Shown: piece by piece, positions 25,401 to 34,499 of the stretch
How positions within the stretch are numbered: the first letter of the stretch is position 1
Layout: each line of letters opens with the position of its first letter
Source of the DNA: Acanthaster planci
Lineage: Eukaryota; Echinodermata; Asteroidea; Valvatida; Acanthasteridae
Length of the DNA: 64,000 nucleotides
Assembly (NCBI RefSeq): GCF_001949145.1
Contig: NW_019091355.1
Coordinates: forward strand, 3,036,814-3,100,813
Direction of reading: 5' to 3'
Position numbers and translations under genes: made by a program
The notes under the pieces: model-generated
The model's database searches: none
What the model saw: the letters and a program-made list of their open reading frames with translations, nothing else
What the model was told of the DNA's origin: nothing

Positions 25401-28400
25401 AAATTAATGCAAGCAACATGCATGCAACATGTTTCATGAAGGTAAAGCATAAAGCTGTCATCTGGACAATCCAGATGTGTCGAGGAAATTCTGCGTACCA
25501 CACTGAAACGCAATTGTTGAGAAATGATTGGCGTCGGTTTGAACTTTCTATGAATCCACTGAAGTTTTACTTCCGAATGGGTTTTGTCAAAATCCTTGAA
25601 AGATTTGACGGAAATAGTCTTCATTCAAGAGGTTTGTAGAAATGGCCAGGGTGACAGCAGGTCAGCGGGCAAAACAGACCGAATGTGACGGCTTGAAACG
25701 ACAACTTTAGGTCAGCGAGACAGACAGATCGTTTATTTCAGAAAATGAATCCATACGCGCGTATGCATTCTTAAATAATTTGGCTTTCGGTTGGTAGTAG
25801 AAGCAGGATTCTACATGCATTTCTTTAAAAAAAAAAGGAAATGGTGTATTTTGATATCGGAAAAACCACACTGCAAAGCTCAATTCAATGTCGTTCAGAA
25901 AATGTTAGTGTGAACAAAATGTTAACAGCAGTCATTGCAGAAGGATCCGAGAGTAGTGTACACTGTGTTTATGCCCCAAACACCAGGTCAAACAGGAACA
26001 AGAGCCATTATGCGTCATCTTTAATNNNNNNNNNNNNNNNNNNNNNNNNNNNNNNNNNNNNNNNNNNNNNNNNNNNNNNNNNNNTTAACTTTGTGTGAAT
26101 GGGGAAGGTTAGGTTCACTTCAGCAACCCTTAGGCAGATAGGGTTAAGGGTAAAATGACATTAGCATTTCTCCCCGGTGTAAGCCCTAAACACAGTGCAT
26201 TTTGTGTCCGACAAATACTCAAGATTTGTTCATGATGGACTGCCTGCGCAGCAGTGGTGAACAGGTTACCTGGTTTAGTCACCTCCACAGCTTAATAGCT
26301 TGTTATTGGTGGCCCAGTGGCGCAGATGAAGAGAATGAGTCCAGCATTGGAAAGGAGAGAGTGAAGGAGCAGGAGTGATGTTAGCCACGGCTTGTTAGCG
26401 TGCATGGAGTGTATTGTTAGGAACTGGTTTCGGCTTTACCTTCTTCCTTCACTTTGGGAGGGTCGGTGGCTGTCTCGTCTTGGGGTATGGCCGCAGCGGC
26501 CGCGGCCGTGGCAATCAGACTGTCTGCAGAATGCATGGACGTGGCCGGCATCAGGCTCTCCGTCACTGCCGTGGAGACGGAGTCTGCACTGATGGTTGCG
26601 CTCGGAGAGGAAGTGGGAGGCGGCAGGGTGGCAGCTGTGACAACCGGCGTGACCCCCCGCAGGGCAGAGACCAGGCTGGGCAAGGGAGAGCTGGTGGCTG
26701 CGGGTGCATGAAGGGAGACGGGGGCGGGGTTGGCCACGCTCAGTCCCGGCGGGGCGAGGGTTGACGCGGGCAGGCTGGCCAGGCTGGTGGAGGACGCAGG
26801 CAGGGCAGAGCTGGGCACGACGAAGGGTCCCGTCAGCATGTTCATGGTCTGGTGGGGGCCTGCGGCCCCTCCGGCCCCCGGCAGCCCCTGAAAGGGCAGG
26901 AAATTGGCAGGGACCTGGGAGGCCAGGGCAGACTGGGCCAGCTGGAGGAAAGCGGCATACTGCTCCCGCTGGGCATCCGTCATGCTGGCAATCTGCTGCT
27001 TCGTCAGGGCGGGCGGCTGGTGCTGGGGCAGCACATTGGGCCGGAACGTGGGCGAGCCAATGGGTGAGGCCATCCCCCCCGTGGGCGAGGCCATAGGGCT
27101 GTGGTCCGGGTCATTCACCATCTTGTCAGCACCATTCTTGGTAGTGAGAGACAGATCATGACGCACCTGCCCATTAACAATCTTGTTACGTAGGATTCTA
27201 TAGGTCAAAGACAACAAATAAAGTACCATTATGTAATAAAGTTTTTCACTGGTTTAGATTTAAACCAAAAGATCATTACAAATTTCTCTCTTTCTGTCGT
27301 ATTCAGGACTAATAAACATTTGAGAAAGGAATCCATAAAAAGAGTTTTATGGCAGTTTTTCCAAGTAGTTTTATTTTGCATTAGAAAGAGCTAACCGACT
27401 TCTTTGGTTTGATTGTTGCCGTAAATCTGGCATCCTGGTGAAAATGGACATTATTTGGGTAAACATTTGACTGATTTGCACTGTGCAAAATTTCTTGAAA
27501 TATCTTCCGGTCAAGCATGGCTCTAATGACAGGGATTTAGGTAGTATCACATTAAATCTACATTTTCAGATCTGTGTTCTCCCTGGTTTAGCTCGCCAGA
27601 AAAAAAACTTTCTCCACAAAGCAATTCAAAACTGGAGCACATTTACTTCTTAATATTATTACATGTAATTATTTATTTGGCCAACACAAAACAACACAAC
27701 AGTGTTCTGCCCACTATGACTTCAAATGGAGCTTAATTGCCCCTTAAAAAGTTGAAGAAAAAAACCAAAACCTTTGGGGTCCTCCAGGGGTGGAGTTCGG
27801 GAGTTGTGGAAATATCGGCAAAGTGACCCCAGCTACATGCATTCTTGTAGATGACTCTCTGATGATCCAAATTCTACATTCACTACTAATGCATTCCACG
27901 ATAGAACGACTAACAGATGTTTCAAAATAAAAACTATGTTCCTAATGTTACTTCTTGCATGCTTGACCTGCGTTATGCTGACTCATTGCAATAGTCGCCA
28001 GATATTACAATTCTGGCAGGGAGGCAGAGTGTGCTTAACCACCCATGCAGATAGACCAGTCGGGCCTCTGCACATGATGCGCCTGAGGCAATACACTTGT
28101 GCGGATTGCGGCGTACACGTACACATAGTTCAGGGCAACAATGATTACAATAGCGGGATTGTGAGGGAAACTGGCTTTGTTGAGAATAATGACGTGCAAG
28201 TGAGGCAATCGGAAAGTCTGTGTTTCTAGAAGCACCGTGCTCTAACAGTACTGCGCTTAAGAATGTACGTGTAGATTCACATCTAGCCATGGGACACGGT
28301 AGTTCCCCTTATGAATATATCTACAATAGTTTTTGTGATAGGTTATGTGTCCCCCCCCCATAATCTCTCCCAAAAAGGTTTGTGACGTCAAAAAGATGAC

Positions 28401-31400
28401 CAGAAACGTGTTTATGCCATTATTATTTACCCCAGAAATAACCTAAATCTGAAATCATCCAAACCCAACAGATTCCTTGTTGAAACCATGGTTTTACCAC
28501 ATCAAACGATTTGAAAATTTACTATGGGGTGTTCAGAAACTGATTATGGCTTGTATAATACTTGTCATATGCAAACAAGCTACATGTATGTATTTCCAAA
28601 AAGAGTCAGAATTTGTTTATGGTCCCTAAAACTCTTCAAGAGTAAAGTAGTCTGGTAACCATAAAGATGAAGACAAAAAAAAAAAACCCCAAATAAAAGC
28701 ACCACACTACAATTTCATTGTTAAACAACAAGTACTGTAACGCAGTCAGGATACATCACATAAAGAGGAGGCCTGAAGCATGGCTGAATGAGCAGTGAAG
28801 GAACCATTCTTTTTTGTACATGCCCTTTCATCCATTCAGCGAGTGCCTTTACTTCAGCATGGTGTGCCAGGGTTTGGTCAATGGGGACACACACAGATGA
28901 CCCCGGCGTGGAACCAACTGAATGGCGTCCCTAGTCAGCCGGCTAAAAGTTAAGCAGTGGAAACAGCGCCTGCCTTTACTCTTACAACAGTGTCTCCACT
29001 CAGACGTGAAGGCAACACAAAGATGGTCGGGGCGGGCGTGAGGACAACAGGCTGGGAGGCCTACTTCGCCCCTGTACTGCGCAGTGTCTGACACAGCAAT
29101 AATAAACAAGTCCACCGCAACTGACAAACTTGTTTTTCAGGAATGCACGGCGGCATAATGAGCCTGTACAAATGGTTCAATTCTTTCTCGCTTGTGTCTT
29201 ACCAAATCCAGAGGTTCTCATTTTCTTGCAAGAGGACATAATCAACAAGTGATTTACTAACACGAAAGTCATCATGTTACTTCGAGAATAAACATTCTAA
29301 ATAGTCCTTGTTTATTATTATCTTTCCTGAAGGTCAAAAACCATGGGTACACCTTTAAATCACAAAATAACATGGCTTGATTTGACTGTTTGTATTAGGT
29401 ACATGTATGTTTTTAAAAAATCCATAACAACCAACAGCTATAAACCAAGCAATTTTCAAAATTATTACACAGCGTGCATGATAATAAGAGACAGCTTTAA
29501 ACATTTTTCATTTAATGGTAAAATTGACTTTTAGGTAGTCAAATGTGCCCCAAGACCACAAAATCAGCCACAGGGCCATTTTGTGTTTCACTATGTCCCG
29601 TTTTAGTTTGGATTTAGGAAGAGCAGACACTTCTTTGTTTTGATGTATCAGTCTGGCATCCTATTAACGACAATGGAAATTATGTGGGTGAGAAATGTTG
29701 ATGGTTGCTCGTGATTCATAATGACAACATTGTATGCAGAGGATAAGATATTGTGGGTTTGGCACGGGTCCTCGCAGACGCCATCACAGGCTACGTTAGA
29801 ATCCGTCCCACTGCCGTCCCCCGTTTGCTGTTCAAGACCAAGGCTGGGTGCACCTGTTCAAAGTGGACAAGTCAAGGGAGGCTAGGGCGATTTGCCGTAC
29901 AGTCCTGTCCGGCTAGGTCACTTATTTCAGTAATTGTTACACCTCGATTTGTGTATTTTTTTTTTGTAACTACGGCGACTGTAAACTGTACCTGTTGATG
30001 GAGCTGACGCTAGGCACTGACTCCTTGGTGCACATGCCCTCTAGCAGCAGCTTGTCGCGGATCTCCCAGGCAAAAATGGTGGGGTTGTCCCGCTTGTACT
30101 CGGCGATCTTGTCCACCACCATTGACGTGGCAACTTTGGGCTTGCTTCCCCCGATCACCCCCGGCCGGATGGAGCCCGTCTCCTGGTACCTGTGGCCATC
30201 GTCAAGAGGGTTAGAGAATTATCCTTTATTTTTATTCCTTTTCAATCATTTTCCCCAGTGAACAGAGCATGCCCTTTTCCTCTGACCCCTTTTTGAAAGA
30301 GTGGGCAAGAAAATTGACGACAAGTAATCACCTTTTTTGGCAATTTGTGAAGACAGGACATTGACTGGTAAAGCCCTCTCCGAGCTGTGACATCGAACAA
30401 TCATGAACAAGAGAAAAATGAGCGATACCGGTCAGGTTATCGCCTCACCCCCCCCGTCATCAACCCCAGATGTCATTAACCCACGTACCGGACGAGAATC
30501 TTGCTGACACAGCCGTGCGAGACTTTGAGTTGGCGCGAGATGTCACAGGACCGTACCCCCTTCTTGGACAACTCCACGATGAGCTGACGAATGTGCACTG
30601 GCAGCGGGCGGCCATTGGCAAAGCTGCCGCCAAGCTGGTTGACTCCATCACATTCTGAGGCACAAAAACAACAAATAAAAAAGGATTAATGAGAACTGTT
30701 TGGCCCCACCACTGTTTGACTGGCCAAAAAACTTGGCTTTTCGACTCTGAAAATGATCTGATGTACAAAACAATCATTCTTCATGACAAACCAAAAATGA
30801 GGGCACAACATTTTGAACCCAGCACAATCACCATCAATATTTTGCCACGGCAAAAGTCTGCAGCAAGTTTTACATATTTTAATTCTATAATATACATTTT
30901 TAAAGTTTCTTTTACCTCTCATCACAGAAAAACGGACAACCTTAGTCTGCAAGACACTGCAAGTTATCTAGAATGTCTACATGCATTTAAATGATACCAA
31001 CCACAGCTTTATTATATCCTTGCATCCAAAGTGTCAAACTCAACTTAGAAAAAGGTACAATATCCAACTGTTATGTCATTTCATTAAAGCCTCCAAGGTG
31101 TTTGGAATTTTCAAAAGAAACTTAATGTTTTCATTTTAAAAAGAGCTATACGATAACTAACAAAAAGAGTTATACAAGACCTAACAAAACTACCCGTGCG
31201 ATATTCACAAATAAAATGCCACAAATGTAAAAAAAAAAGACTTTTTTTAAAAACTTGGAACATATACTACAAGCTCATCAGTCAGGCACCCTCTTGAAGG
31301 GACATACAAGAGTTATCAGTTAGTCTCTGGAACTAGGTTTCGGTTTCATTGTTATCACTTCTACTACCCAAGATTGTAGAACTTGTTCGCAAAATCACTA

Positions 31401-34316
31401 GTAAACTGTCTTTGAGTGTATACATCAACTCAAGAGTTTGGTTCAAGTGTAACATCAGTTGTTGTTTGAAGCACACGGCTGCCTCTCGTCTGAGTGTCTG
31501 CACACCCATCTATGTTTATTTGCAGAACCGTGTAGGCATAATTGAATGCATAATAACAATGTAATATACTTGTAGAAATTGTAAAGCACCACAAGACCTG
31601 ACAATTTTTTCATTCTAAGTTTCGGCTTGCTCAACGGGCTCACGACATCTGAACAGTCTTGAAACAGTCTCCGCTGCCTGGGGAATACAAAGCTTGACGC
31701 TGTGATGTCAGATGCAAACAGGTAAATAGTATTTCTATTTCTGCCCTTACATGTACCCATTTTTTTTCCTGGACGGAGAGAGGGTGTACTTAGGGGTAAA
31801 GTTAAATGCTCAAAAACGCAACATGTAACTAACTAATTTCTGATCCTACGATTGAGAGCAACAAACACTAAAGATGCGGCCACATGTCACTACTTTCTTT
31901 AAAAACTGCCCCATCAGTAGCCACTTTCTCAGCCACACATACCAACAAACTTACTCATCTTGGATGGGCTACCTTTGCCATGGTAACCTCGCCCGTTAGG
32001 CAAGGGTGAGGACTCGGTGAGTTTGTTAAGTAATAGTGGCTTTATATCGGCATCATCCGACTCGTAATCTTTGGTGTACACATGGTTGGCCTCTTGCATG
32101 TCACAAATCATCTGGTGGAACTTCAACACCCCCTTACGGCCCCCGGCCATGCCATTGGAGTGCCTGGGGGCCTTAGTCAGTTCAATAGGACCATCGGTGC
32201 CTTCGCCCTGAGTATTCCTGTCCGACGGCGGAACCACTTGGACCTTGATGCTGAGATCGATGGGGAGCTGGCAGGAACTGGGCTCCTGACTCGTGGGGGC
32301 TGCCGGGGCAGCGGGTGGCCGCGGCTCAGCCCCGGGCCTCAGGTCCTCCTCGCAGGTCTGCGAGCCTGCATCACTTGTGGCCTTGCGCTCGGCGTGGCAG
32401 CTGCAGGCACAGGACGAGCAGCTGCAGCAGCGGAGGGGCAGCCGGCGCTGCTGCTGTGACTGCAGCAGCTGTTGCCGGGCCAAGCTGGCCTGGGTGTTGT
32501 TGACCAAGGCCAGGCCTGCAGCGCTGAGGGCCCTCTCCATGTCCGCCTGGGTCATGATAGGGTGGGTGTTGACCGGCAGGTAGGGCCGGGGCTGAAACAT
32601 GCTGGCAGGCAGATTGGCCATGGACAGACCATCATGAGCATAGCCTCGGGAACGCTTCCTCTTGGACATGTGCTGCTGACACAGAAGCAAAATAATTTAA
32701 GTTTATTGGCCAAATTGACACTAAGTCAGAGCACCCATAAAAATGATAGAAAAGAAATCATGCTTGTAGTTGTACTAACCCACCATACACAAAATTTCAA
32801 GATTTTTGTGTCAGTGACAACTGTTAAGGAACATTAAATGTATGTATTCTCTCAATTTAAGAAATTTCAGTTCAGCCTGTTTCAAGCAAAACGAAGTCGG
32901 ACATCAATGATCTTTAAGTATGCATTGTTAACTTCCCATGCCTTTGGCAACAGTTTTTCAACTGGGAAAAAAATGACCTGTTCACAAAAATAGCAATTAC
33001 AAGTCTCCTCTTTAGGTGTATCATCCTGGCCTTCTGCTTTTGCCGTCAGGGTGTCAACTGTTGTTTCAAGTTTGAACCAAAACTTGGCAGAATAAAGCAA
33101 CCATTGAAAACCTTTACTGATTTCACAATGGTCAAAGCCTTGGTCCCAGCTGCCATTCAATCAAGAATCAACCGACAGCAACACATAAAAGACCAGGCAT
33201 GTAACACAAAAGAAAACAGTTACACTTGTGTACAGTGCTCTTTTTTGGGGGGTACAAATGGAAATGCCCAGAAATTTTCCACCTCCTGGTCATGAGTGAA
33301 TGAAGTTGGAACTAGCTACAATGCCATATCATTGTTATGGAATAATGTCAGGCTCTTCAAGATGTGTGCAATGGTTTCTCTTCTCTTCCCTAAAAATATT
33401 TCTTCTTTTAATTGTAACTTTAATGAGAGTAGTCCCTTTCTGTCAAAGTGCTGCCTTTCGAAGGAGTCCCTTAGATTAAGTCAACCTTGACCAGCAATTT
33501 TCCTGAATTATTTTTCAGCTGGGATGGAGATTATACCATGGAGTAATAAGATACTAACCAAACCAATCATTACACAAGGTATTGAGGGAACAACTACCAC
33601 AACATTTCTCATTGTACTAGGCTACCATCTAGGTACAGCCTACAGGTTATCACAAACATAATCCAGAAAAAGATAGGCCTATGTGTAATGTACAATCTAC
33701 ACTTTGAATAGTCCCCACTGTACAATATTCCCCACTGAAAGTAAACAATCAGCGCTCATTAAGGTATTCAGAACCTGACTCCAAGAAATTTGAAAAATCT
33801 TGCAAATCTCACATCTCAGTGTGCTAAAAACAAATATGTGAAATATATCAGGACAACCTACATTAAATTTATCTGACACACGAGTCATGTAAGCAAAATT
33901 GTTGAATTACTTCAAGTCTAAAAGAAGATTCAATCAAAACAAAGACAATGACCACAGTTTGGGTGGAGGCCACCAGTTCTAGCATTGACAAGTGCCCAAT
34001 GATATGAAAACTCAGCACACAATAAAAGTATGAGGAAAGAAAGAACGCAATTCTAACTCACTGTGTTCACTCTCTGACGGCCAAGCCTGGGCCGTCTCTT
34101 TGCATGCAAATTGTTCCGGTTGAATGGAGCGACCAAGCCTAACGGCCTTGTCCCGATGTCTTGGCTGCCTGTCGCTGGCAGCTGCTCCGCTGCGCTCGCC
34201 TCACACTTCGCCTTTGAGCTGTCGGCACTCACGGTCAGATCTTTGCCGTTCAATTGTCCCCAGTTATGTAACTTCTCGGGAACATTTCCCGATTCCACGG
34301 CAACATCGAACGACAT
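16376..34316 (-). CDS. Pax-family transcription factor, paired domain without homeodomain, nine-exon model
   Basis: Exons on the minus strand: 34316-34062, 32675-31955, 30654-30489, 30189-29992, 27197-26440, 18991-18705, 18265-18133, 17657-17484 and 16479-16376 (stop TGA). Every junction is GT-AG and all eight phases fit, giving 931 residues, far longer than the usual 350-530 of Pax proteins. The paired domain (about residues 329-453) is complete: PAI subdomain [16 protein letters not shown] to SHGCVSKIL, linker [13 protein letters not shown] subdomain [10 protein letters not shown] to [14 protein letters not shown]. It binds DNA and acts in the nucleus. No homeodomain or (Y/H)SIxGILG octapeptide was found. 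The extension before the paired domain and the long Ser/Pro/Ala-rich tail look disordered. The RED half resembles Pax2/5/8 and Pax6. GGSFANG instead of GGVFVNG, and Val in KILVRY, set it apart. Orthology (Pax2/5/8, Pax-alpha/eyegone, PaxB-like or Poxn) is left open, so no symbol is given. Confidence 0.85.
16480..17483 (-). other. Pax intron 8
   Basis: Non-coding if exon 9 is real. Around 17262-17370 the words TGTGGAC/GTCCACA and ATGTTTTCT recur in both orientations, a small degenerate local repeat. A G run lies at 16586-16595. Confidence 0.4.
17484..17657 (-). CDS. Pax gene exon 8: C-terminal region, possible alternative end
   Basis: The acceptor is GTTTATTATTCAG and the donor is CACAAG|GTAACA. 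It takes two bases and leaves one. It encodes [18 protein letters not shown] and [12 protein letters not shown], again acidic and Ser-rich with an IKPD site. If the donor is not used the frame runs six more codons (GNNSFL) to TAG at 17464-17466, giving a shorter natural end, so this exon may be internal or terminal. Confidence 0.72.
17658..18704 (-). other. Pax introns 7 and 6 around exon 7
   Basis: Short introns (475 and 439 bp) flanking the 133-bp exon 7. AT-rich, with no recognised element. Confidence 0.5.
18133..18265 (-). CDS. Pax gene exon 7: C-terminal region
   Basis: The acceptor is TTGTTACTCACAG and the donor is AGGACAG|GTGAGA. It enters in phase 0 and leaves one base. The 44 residues ([17 protein letters not shown] and onward) contain IKQE, a SUMO consensus, within a Ser/Thr/Pro-rich context. 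No fold was recognised. Confidence 0.72.
18705..18991 (-). CDS. Pax gene exon 6: C-terminal region
   Basis: It lies after a 7.4-kb intron. The acceptor is GTGTTTGTCTAG and the donor is CTAATA|GTGAGT. It takes two bases and ends in phase 0, with about 95 residues: [19 protein letters not shown], a Met/Pro/Gln stretch, a Gly run ([10 protein letters not shown]), [19 protein letters not shown] and [11 protein letters not shown] is a SUMO consensus. No known domain was recognised. Phase agreement with the exons on both sides supports membership. Confidence 0.75.
18992..26439 (-). other. Large Pax intron 5 with assembly gap
   Basis: A 7.4-kb AT-rich intron. Many ACATGTACATGT-type words occur (for example near 19360, 20630, 21817 and 23885). 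A run of N (26026-26084) marks an assembly gap of unknown true size. No homeodomain or other coding exon was found on either strand. Confidence 0.5.
26026..26084. other. Assembly gap (59 N)
   Basis: A run of undetermined bases within Pax intron 5, about 0.36 kb past the exon 5 donor. Sequence could be missing here, although the exon 5 to exon 6 phase fits without an extra exon. Confidence 0.98.
26440..27197 (-). CDS. Pax gene exon 5: end of paired domain and Ser/Pro/Ala-rich region
   Basis: The acceptor is TTTGACCTATAG and the donor is GAAGAAG|GTAAAG. It completes the Arg codon and reads [17 protein letters not shown], closing the paired domain. Next come repeated MASPTGG and MASPIGSP units (proline-directed phosphorylation sites), a predicted amphipathic helix ([20 protein letters not shown]), and a long Ser/Thr/Pro/Ala-rich stretch with a run of Ala ([11 protein letters not shown]). 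It ends in VKEE, a SUMO consensus. This is likely a transactivation or repression region; no homeodomain is present. The exon is GC-rich, so plus-strand open frames over it are shadows. Confidence 0.88.
27198..29991 (-). other. Pax intron 4
   Basis: 2.8 kb of non-coding sequence between the RED exon and exon 5. C-rich and A-rich runs (28350-28360, 28675-28690) are present. No octapeptide exon or other supported coding block was seen. Confidence 0.5.
29992..30189 (-). CDS. Pax gene exon 4: linker and RED half of paired domain
   Basis: The acceptor is GATGGCCACAG at 30190 and the donor is CAACAG|GTACAG. One base completes Arg, then [40 protein letters not shown] and VPSVSSINR follow. This is the C-terminal (RED) subdomain, close to Pax2/5/8 and Pax6. 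The split after SSIN(R) is a common Pax intron position. The helix residues and the FAWEIRD core are intact. Confidence 0.97.
30190..30488 (-). other. Pax intron 3 within paired domain
   Basis: A 299-bp intron between the PAI and RED exons, interrupting the KILVR|YQETG linker region. No feature was seen. Confidence 0.7.
30489..30654 (-). CDS. Pax gene exon 3: PAI half of paired domain
   Basis: The acceptor is TTTTGTGCCTCAG at 30655 and the donor is GTCCG|GTACGT. It takes two bases to finish a split codon (GAA or AAA) and leaves two. It reads [18 protein letters not shown], then [20 protein letters not shown] and [16 protein letters not shown]. This is the N-terminal helix-turn-helix (PAI) of a paired domain with its beta-turn. 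At the positions known to set Pax DNA specificity (42, 44, 47) it has Gln, Lys and His: Pax2/5/8 has Gln, Arg, His and Pax6 has Ile, Gln, Asn. Confidence 0.96.
30655..31954 (-). other. Pax intron 2
   Basis: 1.3 kb of AT-rich non-coding sequence between the N-terminal extension exon and the paired domain. The downstream tandem donor (31943) lies at its 5' edge. Confidence 0.6.
31955..32675 (-). CDS. Pax gene exon 2: long N-terminal extension, CtBP motif and Cys cluster
   Basis: A T-rich acceptor ends GTGTCAG|CAGCAC (a CAGCAG tandem acceptor) and the donor is ATGA|GTAAGT. It encodes about 240 residues: a basic start MSKRKRSRG, a Gln-rich stretch, [12 protein letters not shown] (about residues 168-179), a Pro/Ala-rich part, PIDLSIK (about 223-229), and an acidic segment [24 protein letters not shown] fits the PxDLSxK consensus bound by the corepressor CtBP. 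A second possible donor, GTTG|GTATGT at 31943, lies 12 bp further and keeps the frame. The ATG of MSKRKRSRG could also be a start if exon 1 is not used. Confidence 0.8.
32676..34061 (-). other. Pax intron 1
   Basis: About 1.4 kb, AT-rich, with no recognised element. It begins with consensus GTGAGT and ends in a T-rich tract before CAGCAG. Confidence 0.5.
34062..34316 (-). CDS. Pax gene coding exon 1 (N-terminus)
   Basis: ATG at 34316-34314 with G at -3, opening [20 protein letters not shown] and ending GRQRVNT at donor ACA|GTGAGT. That is 85 codons in phase 0, matching the phase of exon 2. It contains a basic stretch [11 protein letters not shown] that could act as a nuclear localisation signal. 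No known domain was recognised. Support comes from the ATG, the strong donor, matching phase and a promoter-like sequence just upstream. Without transcript data this remains the least certain upstream exon. Confidence 0.6.
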
Positions 34317-34410
34317 GACGCCTTTTTGCGGGCTATGAAGGCTGGAATAAGTCAGGAACGCCGATTATTTCGGCAGAATCGGCGCATAGTTTATCAGCAC
34401 AATAGTTCAC

Positions 34411-34490
34411 CGATCAACGAGAAGAATGGCGGATTTAATGTCAATATATACGAGGGAAAGGGCTCACCGCATTCCCTGGCCCTGATTGGC
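34411..34490 (-). promoter_or_regulatory. Candidate Pax promoter: CCAAT box, TATA box, initiator
   Basis: On the minus strand GGCCAATCAG places a CCAAT box at 34489-34485. TATATATT at 34450-34443 is TATA-like, about 40 bp downstream of it. CCATTCT at 34429-34423 fits the initiator consensus, with its A about 23 bp from the TATA start, slightly short of typical spacing. The exon 1 ATG follows about 110 bp further on. The order and spacing are plausible for a core promoter; the start site is inferred. Confidence 0.5.
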
Positions 34491-34499
34491 CGACTGCGC

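Noticed and set aside
18992-26439. Homeodomain exon hidden in the large Pax intron
   Set aside because: No WFxNRR-type motif on either strand, and the exon 5 to exon 6 phase fits without an extra exon; only the N gap could hide one.
26414-27161. Plus-strand open frames over Pax exon 5 (up to 130 codons)
   Set aside because: Shadows of a GC-rich Ser/Pro/Ala exon that joins in phase to the paired domain on the minus strand.
31929-32837. Plus-strand open frames over Pax exon 2
   Set aside because: Explained as shadows of the minus-strand exon, which has better splice sites and fits the gene.
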